In this document: positions 53,014 to 62,480 of the stretch, in pieces | Layout of the letters: each line of letters begins with the position of its first letter | Numbering within the stretch: the stretch's first letter is position 1 | Source of the DNA: Streptomyces sp. NBC_00490 | GTDB taxonomy: Bacteria; Actinomycetota; Actinomycetes; Streptomycetales; Streptomycetaceae | Length of the DNA: 64,000 nucleotides | NCBI RefSeq assembly: GCF_036013645.1 | Contig: NZ_CP107869.1 | Span: 7,564,001-7,628,000, forward strand | Direction: 5' to 3' | Made by a program: the position numbers and the translations under genes | The notes under the pieces: model-generated | Seen by the model: only the letters and a program-made list of their open reading frames with translations | What the model was told of the DNA's origin: nothing | Databases searched by the model: none

Positions 53014-54465
53014 ATGAGCGGATCAGGTACGCCGGAGCACGTCGTCGTCATCGGAGCCGGGATCGCGGGCCTCGCCGCCGCGCACCGGCTGCTGCAGCGC
53101 GGGGCACGGGTCACCGTCCTGGAGGCGACCGGCCGCGTCGGCGGCAAGCTGCTGCCCGGCGAGATCGCCGGCGCGCGCGTGGACCTCGGGGCCGAGTCGA
53201 TGCTGGCGCGCAGACCGGAAGCGCTCGCGCTCGCCCGCGAGGTCGGCCTCGACAGCCGCCTGCGGCCACCCGCCACCGCGACCGCCTCGATCTGGACCCG
53301 CGGCGCCCTGCGCCCCATGCCCAGGGGCCATGTGATGGGCGTCCCCGGCACCGCGGCCGCCCTCTCCGGCGTCCTGTCCGACGAGGGCCTCGCCCGCATC
53401 GAGCGCGACGCCGACCTGCCGCCCACGGAGATCGGCGACGACGTGGCGGTGGGCGCGTACGTGGCGGAGCGCCTCGGCCGCGAGGTCGTCGACCGGCTCA
53501 TCGAGCCGATGCTCGGCGGCGTGTACGCGGGGGACGCCTACCGCATCTCGATGCGCTCGGCGATCCCGCAGCTCTTCCAGGCCGCCAAGAGCCACACCTC
53601 GCTGACGGAAGCGGTCCGCGAGATCCAGGCGAAGGCCACCGCCAACCAGCAGACCGGGCCCGTGTTCATGGGCATCGAGGGCGGCGTGGGCAGTCTGCCG
53701 CTCGCCGTCGCCGAGTCCGTACGCGCGCGTGGGGGCGAGATCCTCACCGGCACGCCCGTGACCGGGCTGCGCCGCGAAGCAGCCGAGGGCTGGCGGGTCG
53801 TCGCCGGCGACCGGGTCCTGCACGCCGACTCCGTGGTCGTCGCCGTCCCCGCTCCGGCCGCAGCGAGCCTCCTGCGCGCCGAAGCCCCCGAGGCCGCCGC
53901 CGAACTGGCCACCGTGGAGTACGCCTCCATGGCCCTGATCACCCTCGCCTACCGCCGCGCCGACACCGCCCTCCCCGCGGGCAGCGGCTTCCTCGTGCCG
54001 CCGGTCGACGGCCGCACCATCAAGGCGTCCACGTTCGCCTCCCAGAAGTGGGACTGGATCGCCGACGAGAACCCCGACGTCGTCGTCCTGCGCACCTCCG
54101 TCGGCCGCTACGGCGAGACGGCGGTCCTGGAGCGCGAGGACGCCGAGCTCGTGGACGTCTCCCGGCACGACCTCAGGACCGCCACCGACCTCGACGCCAC
54201 GCCTCTCGAAACCCGCGTCACCCGCTGGACCGACGGCCTGCCCCAGTACCCCGTCGGCCACCACGCGCGCGTGGCCCGCATCCGCGAACACGTGGCCAAG
54301 CTCCCGGGCCTCGCCGTCTGCGGAGCGCAGTACGACGGCGTCGGCATCCCGGCGTGCGTCGCGAGCGCGTACGCGGCCGTGGACCAGGTGTACGGCGACG
54401 ACCGCGGTGTGCAGGAGCTCACCGCCAACCCGGTGCAGAGTCTGCACGGAGGAGCAGGAGAATAA
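53014..54465 (+). CDS. hemG: Coproporphyrinogen/protoporphyrinogen oxidase (HemY type)
   Basis: FAD-dependent oxidase of 483 residues that, in actinobacteria using HemQ, oxidises coproporphyrinogen III to coproporphyrin III (HemY/CgoX). The FAD motif [15 protein letters not shown] is at the N-terminus, with a VGGKLL flavin contact and the C-terminal [12 protein letters not shown] loop. GTGGAG precedes ATG 53014. The next gene, hemQ, starts six bases after its stop, forming a two-gene heme operon. The symbol hemG follows Streptomyces usage; cgoX is the newer name. Confidence 0.93.
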   Translation: MSGSGTPEHVVVIGAGIAGLAAAHRLLQRGARVTVLEATGRVGGKLLPGEIAGARVDLGAESMLARRPEALALAREVGLDSRLRPPATATASIWTRGALRPMPRGHVMGVPGTAAALSGVLSDEGLARIERDADLPPTEIGDDVAVGAYVAERLGREVVDRLIEPMLGGVYAGDAYRISMRSAIPQLFQAAKSHTSLTEAVREIQAKATANQQTGPVFMGIEGGVGSLPLAVAESVRARGGEILTGTPVTGLRREAAEGWRVVAGDRVLHADSVVVAVPAPAAASLLRAEAPEAAAELATVEYASMALITLAYRRADTALPAGSGFLVPPVDGRTIKASTFASQKWDWIADENPDVVVLRTSVGRYGETAVLEREDAELVDVSRHDLRTATDLDATPLETRVTRWTDGLPQYPVGHHARVARIREHVAKLPGLAVCGAQYDGVGIPACVASAYAAVDQVYGDDRGVQELTANPVQSLHGGAGE

Positions 54466-54470
54466 GGACC

Positions 54471-55202
54471 ATGAGCAACGACGCCCCCACCCCCGAGGCC
54501 GGCCGGATCCCGAACAAGGGCAAGCTGGCCAAGGACCTCAACGAGGTCATCCGCTACACGCTCTGGTCCGTCTTCAAGCTGAAGGACGTGCTCCCCGAGG
54601 ACCGCGCGGGCTACGCCGACGAGGTCCAGGAGCTGTTCGACCAGCTCGCCGCCAAGGACGTCACCGTCCGCGGCACCTACGACGTGTCCGGGCTGCGCGC
54701 CGACGCCGACCTCATGATCTGGTGGCACGCGGAGACCAGCGACCAGCTCCAGGAGGCGTACAACCTCTTCCGCCGCACCAGGCTGGGCCGCGCCCTGGAG
54801 CCGGTCTGGTCGAACATGGCGCTGCACCGCCCCGCCGAGTTCAACCGCTCGCACATCCCGGCGTTCCTCGCCGACGAGACGCCGCGCAACTACGTCAGCG
54901 TCTACCCCTTCGTGCGGTCCTACGACTGGTACCTGCTGCCCGACGAGGACCGCCGCCGCATGCTCGCCGACCACGGCAAGATGGCCCGCGGCTACCCGGA
55001 CGTCCGCGCCAACACGGTCGCCTCGTTCTCGCTCGGCGACTACGAGTGGATGCTGGCCTTCGAGGCCGACGAGCTCTACCGCATCGTCGACCTCATGCGC
55101 CACCTGCGCGCTTCCGAGGCCCGCATGCACGTCCGTGAGGAGGTCCCGTTCTACACGGGCCGCCGCAAGGACATCGCGGAGCTGGTCGCGGGCCTCGCCT
55201 GA
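54471..55202 (+). CDS. hemQ: Coproheme decarboxylase HemQ
   Basis: Chlorite-dismutase-like enzyme of 243 residues that decarboxylates coproheme to heme b, the last step of the coproporphyrin-dependent pathway (ChdC). The motif [11 protein letters not shown] holds the reactive Tyr and [12 protein letters not shown] the proximal His. GGACC at short spacing precedes ATG 54471. It abuts the convergent hydrolase gene with no gap between the two stop codons. Confidence 0.95.
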   Translation: MSNDAPTPEAGRIPNKGKLAKDLNEVIRYTLWSVFKLKDVLPEDRAGYADEVQELFDQLAAKDVTVRGTYDVSGLRADADLMIWWHAETSDQLQEAYNLFRRTRLGRALEPVWSNMALHRPAEFNRSHIPAFLADETPRNYVSVYPFVRSYDWYLLPDEDRRRMLADHGKMARGYPDVRANTVASFSLGDYEWMLAFEADELYRIVDLMRHLRASEARMHVREEVPFYTGRRKDIAELVAGLA

Positions 55203-56825
55203 TCAGGCCGCGGGCCGGGTGGCCGGCTTCTTCCGGGACTGCTCGCGCGGCTTGGGCTCCGGGTGCGGTGCGCAGGCCGCGCGCCGCACCGGGAGGCTGC
55301 CCTCCAGCAGGTACGCGTCCACGTGCCCGTTCACACACGCGTTAGGGCCGCCGGCGATGCCGTGCGTGCCCGCGTCCCGCTCGGTCACCAGCACTGAGCC
55401 CCACAGCCGCCGGTGCATCTCCAGGGCGCCGTCGTACGGCGTCGCCGCGTCCCGCTCGGCCGCCAGGATCAGCGTCGGCGGCAGCTCACCGGGACCGGTC
55501 CGCACATCCACCGGCTCCTGGCGCGGCGCCGACCAGTACGCGCAGGGCAGGTTCATCCAGACGTTGTCCCACGTCTCGAACGGCGCCACCCGCGCCAGCC
55601 GTGTGTTGTCCCGGTCCCACACCTTCCACTCCGTCGGCCAGGACGCGTCGTTGCACTCGACGGCCGTGTAGACCGCGTTGCCGTTCTCCGCCTCCTTCGC
55701 CGCCTCCGGATGCGGCCCCGCCTGAAGGATCAGCTGCTTCGGGTCGCCCTTCAGATACGACGAGAGCGCCTCCGCCCGGTGCGGCCAGTAGTCGTCGTAG
55801 TACCCGGCCGACAGGAACGCCCCCTGCAACTGCCCGGGCCCGACCTTGCCGCCCGCCGGCTCCGCCGCCAGCTGCGCCGCCGCCTTGTCGTAGCTGCGCT
55901 GCACCCGGTCCGCCGTGTCGCCGAGCCCGTACACCTTGTCGTGCTTGGCGATCCAGTCCCGGAAGTCCGCCCAGCGGCCCTCGAACGCGGCCGACTGGTC
56001 GAGGTTGTTGCGGTACCAGACCTGCGTCGGATCCGGGTTCACCGCCGAGTCGAACACCATCCGCCGTACGTGCGAGGGGAACAGCGTCGCGTACAGCGCC
56101 CCGAAGTAGGTGCCGTACGACGCCCCCATGAACGTCAGCTTCTCCTCGCCCAGCGCGGCCCGCAGGACGTCGAGGTCACGGGCGTTGTTGAGCGAGGTGT
56201 AGTGCCGCAGAATGCCGCCCGCCCGCTTGGCGCAGCCGCGCGCGTACGCCTTCGCCTGCGCGATGCGCTCCCGCTTGTACGACTCCGAGGGGTACGTCGG
56301 TGCCAGGGTGGGCGCCTTGAAGAAGTGCCGGGGGTCCTGGCAGGACAGGGGCGCCGAACGGCCCACCCCACGCGGGGCGTAGCCGACGAGGTCGTACGCG
56401 GCCGCGAGCCGCTTCCACTCGGGCACCACGCCGATCAGCGGGAAGTACATGCCGGAGGCGCCCGGACCGCCCGGGTTGAAGACCAGGGCGCCCTGCCGGG
56501 GCACCTTGCGCTTGCTGTTGTGCGGGTCCTTGTGGGTGGCCCGCACGCGGCTGACGGTGAGCTTGATCTGCTTCCCGTCGGGGCGTGCGTAGTCGAGCGG
56601 GACGGACACCGTGCCGCACTGGACGTTGCCCGGCAGGTCCTCCACCTCGGCGCACCTGCCGAAGGCGATGCCCTCGGCCTCGGCGCGCGCGGCGGCCGTC
56701 GCGGTGCCGCGCACCTCGGCCGCGACGGGAGCACCCGACGCGCCGGACGTGCTGCCGGCCGGGGCGGCCGCGAGAGTGGTCAGGAGCAAGGTCCCGGCGG
56801 CCGAGTAGAGGGCGGGGGCTCTCAT
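55203..56825 (-). CDS. Secreted alpha/beta hydrolase (tripeptidyl aminopeptidase / TAP-like)
   Basis: An exported 540-residue alpha/beta hydrolase of the Streptomyces SlpD/SlpE and tripeptidyl-aminopeptidase group. A signal peptide (about residues 1-26) is followed by the oxyanion motif NPGGPGASG, the nucleophile Ser in GASYGTY, and a C-terminal TAP-like domain with the acid near AERDAATPY and the His in GTHGIAG. Cysteines typical of secreted members are present. AAGGGAT before ATG 56825 supports the start. Last in a row of four minus-strand genes beginning with the DUF692 gene. Confidence 0.88.
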   Translation of the reverse strand: MRAPALYSAAGTLLLTTLAAAPAGSTSGASGAPVAAEVRGTATAAARAEAEGIAFGRCAEVEDLPGNVQCGTVSVPLDYARPDGKQIKLTVSRVRATHKDPHNSKRKVPRQGALVFNPGGPGASGMYFPLIGVVPEWKRLAAAYDLVGYAPRGVGRSAPLSCQDPRHFFKAPTLAPTYPSESYKRERIAQAKAYARGCAKRAGGILRHYTSLNNARDLDVLRAALGEEKLTFMGASYGTYFGALYATLFPSHVRRMVFDSAVNPDPTQVWYRNNLDQSAAFEGRWADFRDWIAKHDKVYGLGDTADRVQRSYDKAAAQLAAEPAGGKVGPGQLQGAFLSAGYYDDYWPHRAEALSSYLKGDPKQLILQAGPHPEAAKEAENGNAVYTAVECNDASWPTEWKVWDRDNTRLARVAPFETWDNVWMNLPCAYWSAPRQEPVDVRTGPGELPPTLILAAERDAATPYDGALEMHRRLWGSVLVTERDAGTHGIAGGPNACVNGHVDAYLLEGSLPVRRAACAPHPEPKPREQSRKKPATRPAA

Positions 56826-56923
56826 GGCGTATCCCTTCAGTGCACGGCAGCAACAAAAGGGATGTTTCGTTCGGTTGTCGGCGAAGGCAAGCACCACCCG
56901 GCCGGTGTCGGCGCCAATGCCCC

Positions 56924-57712
56924 CTATGCGCCCCTGGAGTGCCCGGCGCGCCAGTGCTCGCGGTCGGCGAAGGCCGCGCGCAGGTCCGGTTCGCCGACCG
57001 CGCTGACGCCTCGTACGGCGACCGTGGTGAGGTACGTACGGTCGTCGCCGCCGGCGGCACGCCGGGGCAGGGCGCCGAGGAGCCGCTGGCCCGCCGGGGA
57101 GGCCCAGCGCGAGTACGGGTGCACCTCGACACGGGCGATGGCCAGGCAGCTCAGGGTCAGTGCGAGGGGGAGCGCGAACCAGAGGGCGATCAGATGGCGC
57201 GGTACGTCCGACGGGGCGGGCGTCAGCAGCGCGGTCGCGCCCAGCGCGAGGACGACGACCGCGGCGATCCGCACCTGGCGGACCGCGGCCGCGACCGTCG
57301 TGCGCGCCCCGTCGGGCACGGCGAGGCCGGCGCGGACGAGACGGTCGGCGAGACCGCGTACCGGGGCCGCGGTGGCGGCGGCGTCCCGGACCGGGGCGAT
57401 ACGGGACTGCCCCTGCGGCCCGATCGCCCCTATGACGGAGCGTTCGATCTCGTCCCGGCCGCGCGGATCGACGACCGTCGCCCAGCCCGTGTGCGCGAGC
57501 AGCAGCCGGCGCTGGCGGGCCATGGAGACGAGGGTGAGGTCGGCGACCCGGCGTGGGCCGCCGGACAGGAACGCCGCCTCGTACAGCGTGAGGTCGTGTC
57601 CGTGACCCGCGTCCGCGTCGTCGGCCGCGGCGTGCACGGCGGCCAGGCACAACCGGGTGCACGCGGTTCCGGCGGCGGCCCAGGCCAGCAGCAGGAGAAG
57701 GACCCAGAACAT
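56924..57712 (-). CDS. TIGR04222-domain membrane protein
   Basis: A 262-residue membrane protein: an N-terminal helix (FWVLLLLLAWAAAG), a soluble segment with LYEAAFLSGGPRRVADLTLVS and two central transmembrane helices. I assign it to the TIGR04222 family by this N-terminal pattern. Some relatives, as I recall, carry a Gly/Cys-rich C-terminal tail; this one ends after a short basic, His-containing tail with no Cys. The function is unknown. It lies 85 bp from the DUF4142 gene and in the same row as the DUF692 enzyme. Confidence 0.72.
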   Translation of the reverse strand: MFWVLLLLLAWAAAGTACTRLCLAAVHAAADDADAGHGHDLTLYEAAFLSGGPRRVADLTLVSMARQRRLLLAHTGWATVVDPRGRDEIERSVIGAIGPQGQSRIAPVRDAAATAAPVRGLADRLVRAGLAVPDGARTTVAAAVRQVRIAAVVVLALGATALLTPAPSDVPRHLIALWFALPLALTLSCLAIARVEVHPYSRWASPAGQRLLGALPRRAAGGDDRTYLTTVAVRGVSAVGEPDLRAAFADREHWRAGHSRGA

Positions 57713-57797
57713 GACGCTGTTCTATGCGAGATGGTCTGGACTGCGCCATGCCTTGTTCACAATCCGGACAAGTGTTTGCCGGTATGTGACGTTCCGA

Positions 57798-58565
57798 TTA
57801 GGGCTCGCGCGGAGGTGGGCTGGTGGCGGGCGGGGGCAGCGAGTAGCTCGGGGTCACCGGGGCGGCCGGGGTCGGGGCCGCGGTGAAGGCGGGTGGGGCC
57901 GGGGAGTTGGTGAGTGGGGGTGTGCTGCCGGCGGCCATGTCCTGGGCCAGGGCGTCGAAGTCGACGTAGCCCGTGGCCTCCAGGATCTTGATGTGGTCCA
58001 GGACGGTGGTGTTGGCGTCGTCGGCGAGGTTGCGGACCAGGGAGTTGCGGGTGCTCGCGCGGACCTGGGCGACGACGGAGAAGACCTTCCCGTGCGCCAG
58101 ACGCAGGATGTTGGCGAAATCACGGTCGTACTCGACGCCTTGGGCCGCGTTCAGGGTGGCGAGCCACCCCTTCTGCTGGTCGTTCGGCTCGTCGGGAAGC
58201 GCCAGGCCCAGCTGCGAGGCGACATCACGGACCCGCTGGTCCAGGAAGGTGTGCCCCTCGACGAGGTGCTGTCCGGCCGTCCGTACGGCCTGGGTCGTGC
58301 CCTTCTGCTGCGCCTGCTGGCCGGCGGGCAGCTCCCACAGCCCGGCCAGCCGGACCTTCGTGACGAACTCCCGGTCGAGAGCGGACAGCGGTCCGTACTG
58401 CGTCGACACGCTCTCGGCGTTGAGTACGTCGGCTGCGGTTCCCGACCGGTCGGCGTACGACCAGATCGGGAAGATCAGCGCCACCAGGGTCGCTGTCAGA
58501 CCGGTGATGATGAGCCCCGTGCCGCTGAGAATTCCTCGGCCTTTGACGGGGGGTCGCGGTCGCAT
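57798..58565 (-). CDS. DUF4142 (ferritin-like) exported protein
   Basis: A 255-residue protein with an N-terminal membrane/signal segment (GLIITGLTATLVALIFP) and a four-helix DUF4142 domain (about 55-195), a ferritin-like fold in which metal ligands are often lost. A Pro-rich C-terminal tail of about 45 residues probably spans the cell wall. AGGAGG supports ATG 58565 rather than the GTG at 58580, which lies upstream of that ribosome-binding site. Confidence 0.82.
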   Translation of the reverse strand: MRPRPPVKGRGILSGTGLIITGLTATLVALIFPIWSYADRSGTAADVLNAESVSTQYGPLSALDREFVTKVRLAGLWELPAGQQAQQKGTTQAVRTAGQHLVEGHTFLDQRVRDVASQLGLALPDEPNDQQKGWLATLNAAQGVEYDRDFANILRLAHGKVFSVVAQVRASTRNSLVRNLADDANTTVLDHIKILEATGYVDFDALAQDMAAGSTPPLTNSPAPPAFTAAPTPAAPVTPSYSLPPPATSPPPREP

Positions 58566-58815
58566 GGTGCCTCCTGTCACGGCACCGCACGTTGGTGGGA
58601 TTTCGAGTGCGGGATTGGCATGTTACTGCGCGGTCCGCACCAACTGCCGTACAGGAGCGAATGGTTGCATCCCGGACACCGGGGGCGAATGGTGAAGGGA
58701 GAGATGGGGGTATATGGCAGCAAAGAGGGGCTAACCGAGTGTGTGGGAGATGTGTCGAAGCGCGGGTGTTAGTCCCGGCACACTCGGCCGCGGTGTCGGC
58801 GCCGACGGCGGCCGG

Positions 58816-60189
58816 TCACCGTCGCAGCAGCACCCGCCGCGTCGCCCGTGCCAGCCGTACGGTGGGCCGGTGGGACCGCGGCCGCGTGCCCGACCGCTCC
58901 AGCCACCACTCCCGCAGCCCGGCCCGGGCGTGCGGGTCCTCCGGCAGGCCGGAGTCGAGGAGGTACCCGGCGAAGTCCAGCGCGTCCCGCCGGTAGCCGG
59001 CGCCCATCGGGTGCCCGTGGGCGTACCCGAGGAACGCCGCGCGGTACCCCGCCCCGAGAATCACCGGCAGCTCGGGCGCGACCTTCGCCACGACGTCCGC
59101 CCGCTTCCCGGCGAGCGCCCGCGCCTGCACCCCGACCCGCACCCGGTCGAACCCCTCGGGCACCGGCGTCCCGGCGACGAGCGCGGAGAGCAGAGCGGTC
59201 TGGGCGAGGGCGAGGCGCTGACGGGCGGGGGCGGTGGCGGAGACGGCGGCAGCCGTGTCGAGGGGGGTGTCGGCAGCGGTGTCGGGGCCTGTCTTCGTGG
59301 CCCGCCCCGCGGCGACTGTCACCGACTCCCCGCCGCTCTCCTCCGAGCTCCCCCCGGCCTGCTCGCGCCCCTTCTCCAGGGCGCCCCGGATCGCCGTCAG
59401 TTCCCCCTCCAGCTCGCTCGGCTCGGGGAAGTTCTCGTCCCGTTCCAGCAGGACCCCCGGCGGGGAGACGCGGGAGGCGAGGTCGGTGAGGATGTCGAGG
59501 ACCGGGCGGGGGACGGGGTGGGCGTGGCTGTCGTGCCAGACGCCGTCGCGTTCGAAGCCGCCCGCCACGTGGACGTAGGCGATGGCCTCCAGGGGGAGGT
59601 CGGCGAGGGCCTCGGCGGGGTCCTCGCCGCGGTTGACGTGGTTGGTGTGGAGGTTCGCGACGTCGATCAGCAGCCGTACGCCTGTGCGGTCGGCCAGCTC
59701 GTACAGGAACTGCCCCTCCGTCATCTCCTCGCCCGGCCAGGAGATCAGCGCGGCGATGTTCTCGACGGCGAGCGGCACCGGCAGCGCTGCCTGAACGATA
59801 CGGACGTTCTCGCACAGCACGTCGAGCGCGTCGCGGGTGCGGGGCACCGGCAGCAGGTGGCCCGCCTCCAGGCGCGGTGAGGCCGTCAGGGGTCCGCCCG
59901 CCCGGACGAACGCGATGTGCTCGGTGACCAGCGGTGAGCCAAGGGCCGTGGCACGCTCGGCGAGGGCCGTCAGCCGGTCCTCGTCGGGCCGGTCCGCGCC
60001 GCCGAGCCCGAGGGAGACGCCGTGCGGGACGACGGTCACCCCGCGCTCACGCAGCCGCAGCAGCGATTCGGGGAGGTGCCCGGGGCAGACGTTCTCCGCC
60101 ACGGCCTCGACCCAGTCGATCCCCGGCATGCGCTCCACGGCGTCCGCGATCTCCGGCCGCCATCCGATTCCCGTACCCAGTCGCTCCAT
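58816..60189 (-). CDS. DUF692 multinuclear iron oxidase (MNIO) with fused C-terminal DUF2063-like domain
   Basis: A 457-residue protein. Residues 1-270 are a DUF692 TIM barrel of the MNIO family, iron enzymes that remodel Cys, Asp or other residues in ribosomal peptides (MbnB, TglH and relatives). Candidate metal ligands are present: His56, His91, Glu143, Asp176, His207, Asp220, Glu249. After a linker rich in Gly, Ser, Thr and Ala (275-320), residues 322-420 read like a DUF2063 domain (helical [11 protein letters not shown], then [17 protein letters not shown]). In other systems that domain is a separate partner protein for substrate recognition. GGAGGAGGGG fixes ATG 60189. The next genes on this strand are DUF4142, TIGR04222 and a secreted hydrolase. 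Confidence 0.85.
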   Translation of the reverse strand: MERLGTGIGWRPEIADAVERMPGIDWVEAVAENVCPGHLPESLLRLRERGVTVVPHGVSLGLGGADRPDEDRLTALAERATALGSPLVTEHIAFVRAGGPLTASPRLEAGHLLPVPRTRDALDVLCENVRIVQAALPVPLAVENIAALISWPGEEMTEGQFLYELADRTGVRLLIDVANLHTNHVNRGEDPAEALADLPLEAIAYVHVAGGFERDGVWHDSHAHPVPRPVLDILTDLASRVSPPGVLLERDENFPEPSELEGELTAIRGALEKGREQAGGSSEESGGESVTVAAGRATKTGPDTAADTPLDTAAAVSATAPARQRLALAQTALLSALVAGTPVPEGFDRVRVGVQARALAGKRADVVAKVAPELPVILGAGYRAAFLGYAHGHPMGAGYRRDALDFAGYLLDSGLPEDPHARAGLREWWLERSGTRPRSHRPTVRLARATRRVLLRR

Positions 60190-60388
60190 CGTCCCCGTCC
60201 CCTCCTCCGGCCGACTCTCCGCTCCACCTGGATCCGCTGTGTCGTCCCCTTCGACGGCTCGTTGTTTCCGGCGTGACGGGGGTATGGCCCCGGTGTCCGG
60301 CCCCGAATCCCCTCACCCGGTCGTTCAGAGGAACATTTGAGGTTCCGGCCACCCGTGCCAGGAGGTACGCAACGCGGCGGCGGCCCGT

Positions 60389-60985
60389 TCAAACGGGCGG
60401 CCCGCTCACCCACTCCGGTGACCGCCCCAGCAACCGGAGCGTCTCCTCCAGCGGCCCGGCGCCCGGCGGCACGTCCAGCGTCGCGGCGAACGCGAACCCC
60501 GGACCCCGCCCCTCCGGATCGGCCGGGACGAACCGGGCCACGGCCAGGGCCGCCGTCAGGACCTCGTCGGGCAGCTCGAGACCGACACCCAGCGTGGCGG
60601 CCACATCCCAGGCGTGCACCACGTAGTCGATGAAGTGGAAGCCGATCGCGAGCCGCCCGGGGAACGTCCCGCCCAGCTCGGGAAGAGTGAACTCCCGCTC
60701 CACGGCGCCCGGTTCGGCGAACGCCCCGAGGAGATCCGTCGCGGCAGCCCGGTGCACCTTGGCCGGCTCGCGCATGTCCGCCGGCTCCGTCCAGTACGCC
60801 GGATCGCCGCCCGCACCCCGCGCGGCGGCCGCGAACCCGCGGTGCTGCGCGGCCATGTGTGCCACCAGCCGCCGCAGCGTCCACCCGGCGCAGGGACTGT
60901 CCCGCTCCCAGTCCCCGTCCTGCGCGAGCTCCACCACCCGCAGGGCCTCGTGCACGGCGATCCGGTCGAGTTCCACGACGTCCAT
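60389..60985 (-). CDS. TIGR03086-type mycothiol-dependent / DinB-fold metal-binding protein
   Basis: A 198-residue four-helix protein of the DinB/maleylpyruvate-isomerase-like superfamily common in actinobacteria. The metal-binding His residues are in LVAHMAAQHRG and FHFIDYVVHAWD; SPCAGWTLRRL is the usual N-terminal signature. Relatives act as mycothiol S-transferases. GAGGAG fixes ATG 60985. It lies 129 bp after the TetR gene on the same strand and may be its target. Confidence 0.87.
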   Translation of the reverse strand: MDVVELDRIAVHEALRVVELAQDGDWERDSPCAGWTLRRLVAHMAAQHRGFAAAARGAGGDPAYWTEPADMREPAKVHRAAATDLLGAFAEPGAVEREFTLPELGGTFPGRLAIGFHFIDYVVHAWDVAATLGVGLELPDEVLTAALAVARFVPADPEGRGPGFAFAATLDVPPGAGPLEETLRLLGRSPEWVSGPPV

Positions 60986-61114
60986 CGATGCTCCTCGGTG
61001 GTCAGGTCCGGGGCGTAGGCCCGCAGGGGGCCAACAGTAAAAGTAACCGAACGATCGTGCTACTTGTTTTCGATGGGTCGATGCCGAGTGGCGTGTAACC
61101 AACGCCCCCTGCCC

Positions 61115-61753
61115 TCAGCCCGCTTGGGGTACCCAAGCGACGTCCACCGCCACCGCCCGCAGCCGCGCCGCGATTCCCACCCGCGCCCGTCGGTAGGCGA
61201 CGTTCTCCCCGTGCAGCACGGACAGCGCGTTCGCCGACTCCATGAGGGCGATCAGCTCGAAGGCGAGCTGCCCGGCATCGGTGTCGGCACGCAGCTCGCC
61301 CGCCGCCCGAGCCTCCTCGACGCGGCCCTCCACATGAGCGCCCCAGTCCCGCTGGGCCCGGACCAGGGCATCGTGCACGGCCCCCTCCCGGGCGTCGAAC
61401 TCGGCCATCACGCCGTAGAAGAAGCAGCCGCCGGGAAAGACCCGCCCCTCCGAGTACTCCAGCCACGCCTCGCACAGCCGCCACACCCGCCCGATCCCCG
61501 CCGGGGCCTTCGCAGCGGGCTCCACGACCTCCGCGACGAACACCCGCGAGGCCTCCCGCACCGTGGCCAGCTGCAGCTCCTGCTTGGAGCCGAACAGGGC
61601 GAACACCCCGCTCTTGCTCAACTGCAGATCGGTCGCGAGCCGTCCCACCGACAGCGCCTCGAGACCCTCCACGGAGGCGATGTCGACGGTGCGGCGCAGC
61701 ACCGACTGCCGGGTGCGGTTGCCCCGTTCGACCCTGCCGTCGAGCCGCGTCAC
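61115..61753 (-). CDS. TetR-family transcriptional regulator
   Basis: A 212-residue repressor. The N-terminal helix-turn-helix spans about residues 15-60 (VGRLATDLQLSKSGVFALFG); the C-terminal ligand domain has GCFFYGVMAEFD. GTG 61753 overlaps the stop of the Pth2-like gene by four bases, so the two are translationally coupled. Ligand unknown. Confidence 0.9.
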   Translation of the reverse strand: MTRLDGRVERGNRTRQSVLRRTVDIASVEGLEALSVGRLATDLQLSKSGVFALFGSKQELQLATVREASRVFVAEVVEPAAKAPAGIGRVWRLCEAWLEYSEGRVFPGGCFFYGVMAEFDAREGAVHDALVRAQRDWGAHVEGRVEEARAAGELRADTDAGQLAFELIALMESANALSVLHGENVAYRRARVGIAARLRAVAVDVAWVPQAG

Positions 61754-62466
61754 CGCAGCGCCGGATGGTCGGCGACGACCGTGCACGAGCCCGGGGCGAT
61801 CTCGGTGAACCCGGCGTCCCGCACCAACGGCAGGCCGCTGTCGACGAGTTCACGCCACCGGTCCCGTCCGGGGGTCCGCACGGCGACCGGGAACCCGGCG
61901 TCCCGCCAACCGGCCCGCTCCTCCTCCGACAGCTCCCACCAGGCGAGTTGAGCCCCGTGCCCGGCCTGAGCCATCGCCTTCCCGGCCGACATGTCGACGT
62001 CCGGGCTCATCCACAGCACGGGGACACCGGGATCGGCGTCCACCGGCGGCTCGGGGTCGTCGAGGTCGGTGCCGGACACCTGGAGCTTGGCCAACTCCTT
62101 GGGCCACCCGTCCAACGGCACCGGCGGAAACACCCGCACCTCCGCGGACTTCCCGGTCACCGTGATCCCGGGCAGCGCCTCGGCCTTCCGCCACTCACCC
62201 CCACGGGCCCGCCGCACGACCTTCCGGATACGCGCGTCCTGCCAGTCCCGCATGACTTGGGCCCACTGGCCGTCCCCGAGGGAGCGTTCATCGCTGAGCA
62301 TGACGAGAACGGCACGTGCGGCGGTCTCGAGGGCGTCGGTACGGGCAGGGGGAGAGGCGCGCTCGATCCGTACCACCAGCGGCAGCACGTACTGCGGCGC
62401 CTGATCACGGGCAGTGGCCGAGTGCTGGAAAGGACTATCGCTGGGCGGCGTCGAATCAAGGCTCAC
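61750..62466 (-). CDS. Pth2-like peptidyl-tRNA hydrolase family protein
   Basis: A 238-residue protein whose C-terminal half (about 150-238) matches the Pth2/Bit1 fold, with the conserved MSAGKAMAQAGHGAQLA helix carrying the catalytic Lys and His-containing segment. Pth2 enzymes release peptidyl-tRNA and are mostly archaeal and eukaryotic, so it is a supplementary enzyme if active. The N-terminal half is helical with no known motif. GTG 62466 is chosen because the longer frame runs into a dispersed repeat. Confidence 0.75.
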   Translation of the reverse strand: MSLDSTPPSDSPFQHSATARDQAPQYVLPLVVRIERASPPARTDALETAARAVLVMLSDERSLGDGQWAQVMRDWQDARIRKVVRRARGGEWRKAEALPGITVTGKSAEVRVFPPVPLDGWPKELAKLQVSGTDLDDPEPPVDADPGVPVLWMSPDVDMSAGKAMAQAGHGAQLAWWELSEEERAGWRDAGFPVAVRTPGRDRWRELVDSGLPLVRDAGFTEIAPGSCTVVADHPALR

Positions 62467-62480
62467 ACCAGCCAACCTTA

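Noticed and set aside
50895..54470. Very long plus-strand frame running into hemQ
   Set aside because: It is the open frame upstream of hemQ, passing antisense to two genes and out of frame through hemG. HemQ homology and length place the start at 54471.
57730..57745. TGGTCTGGAC sequence resembling a dre half-site before the TIGR04222 gene
   Set aside because: Only about 10 of 16 matches to the consensus and no amino-sugar context.
58689..58772. Short plus-strand frame of 27 codons ending in Cys, near the MNIO gene
   Set aside because: Considered as a precursor peptide because it has two Cys, one C-terminal. Its third-position GC is low for this genome, it contains a rare CTA codon, the purine-rich stretch is too close to the start, and it lies in the likely promoter region of the divergent DUF4142 gene.
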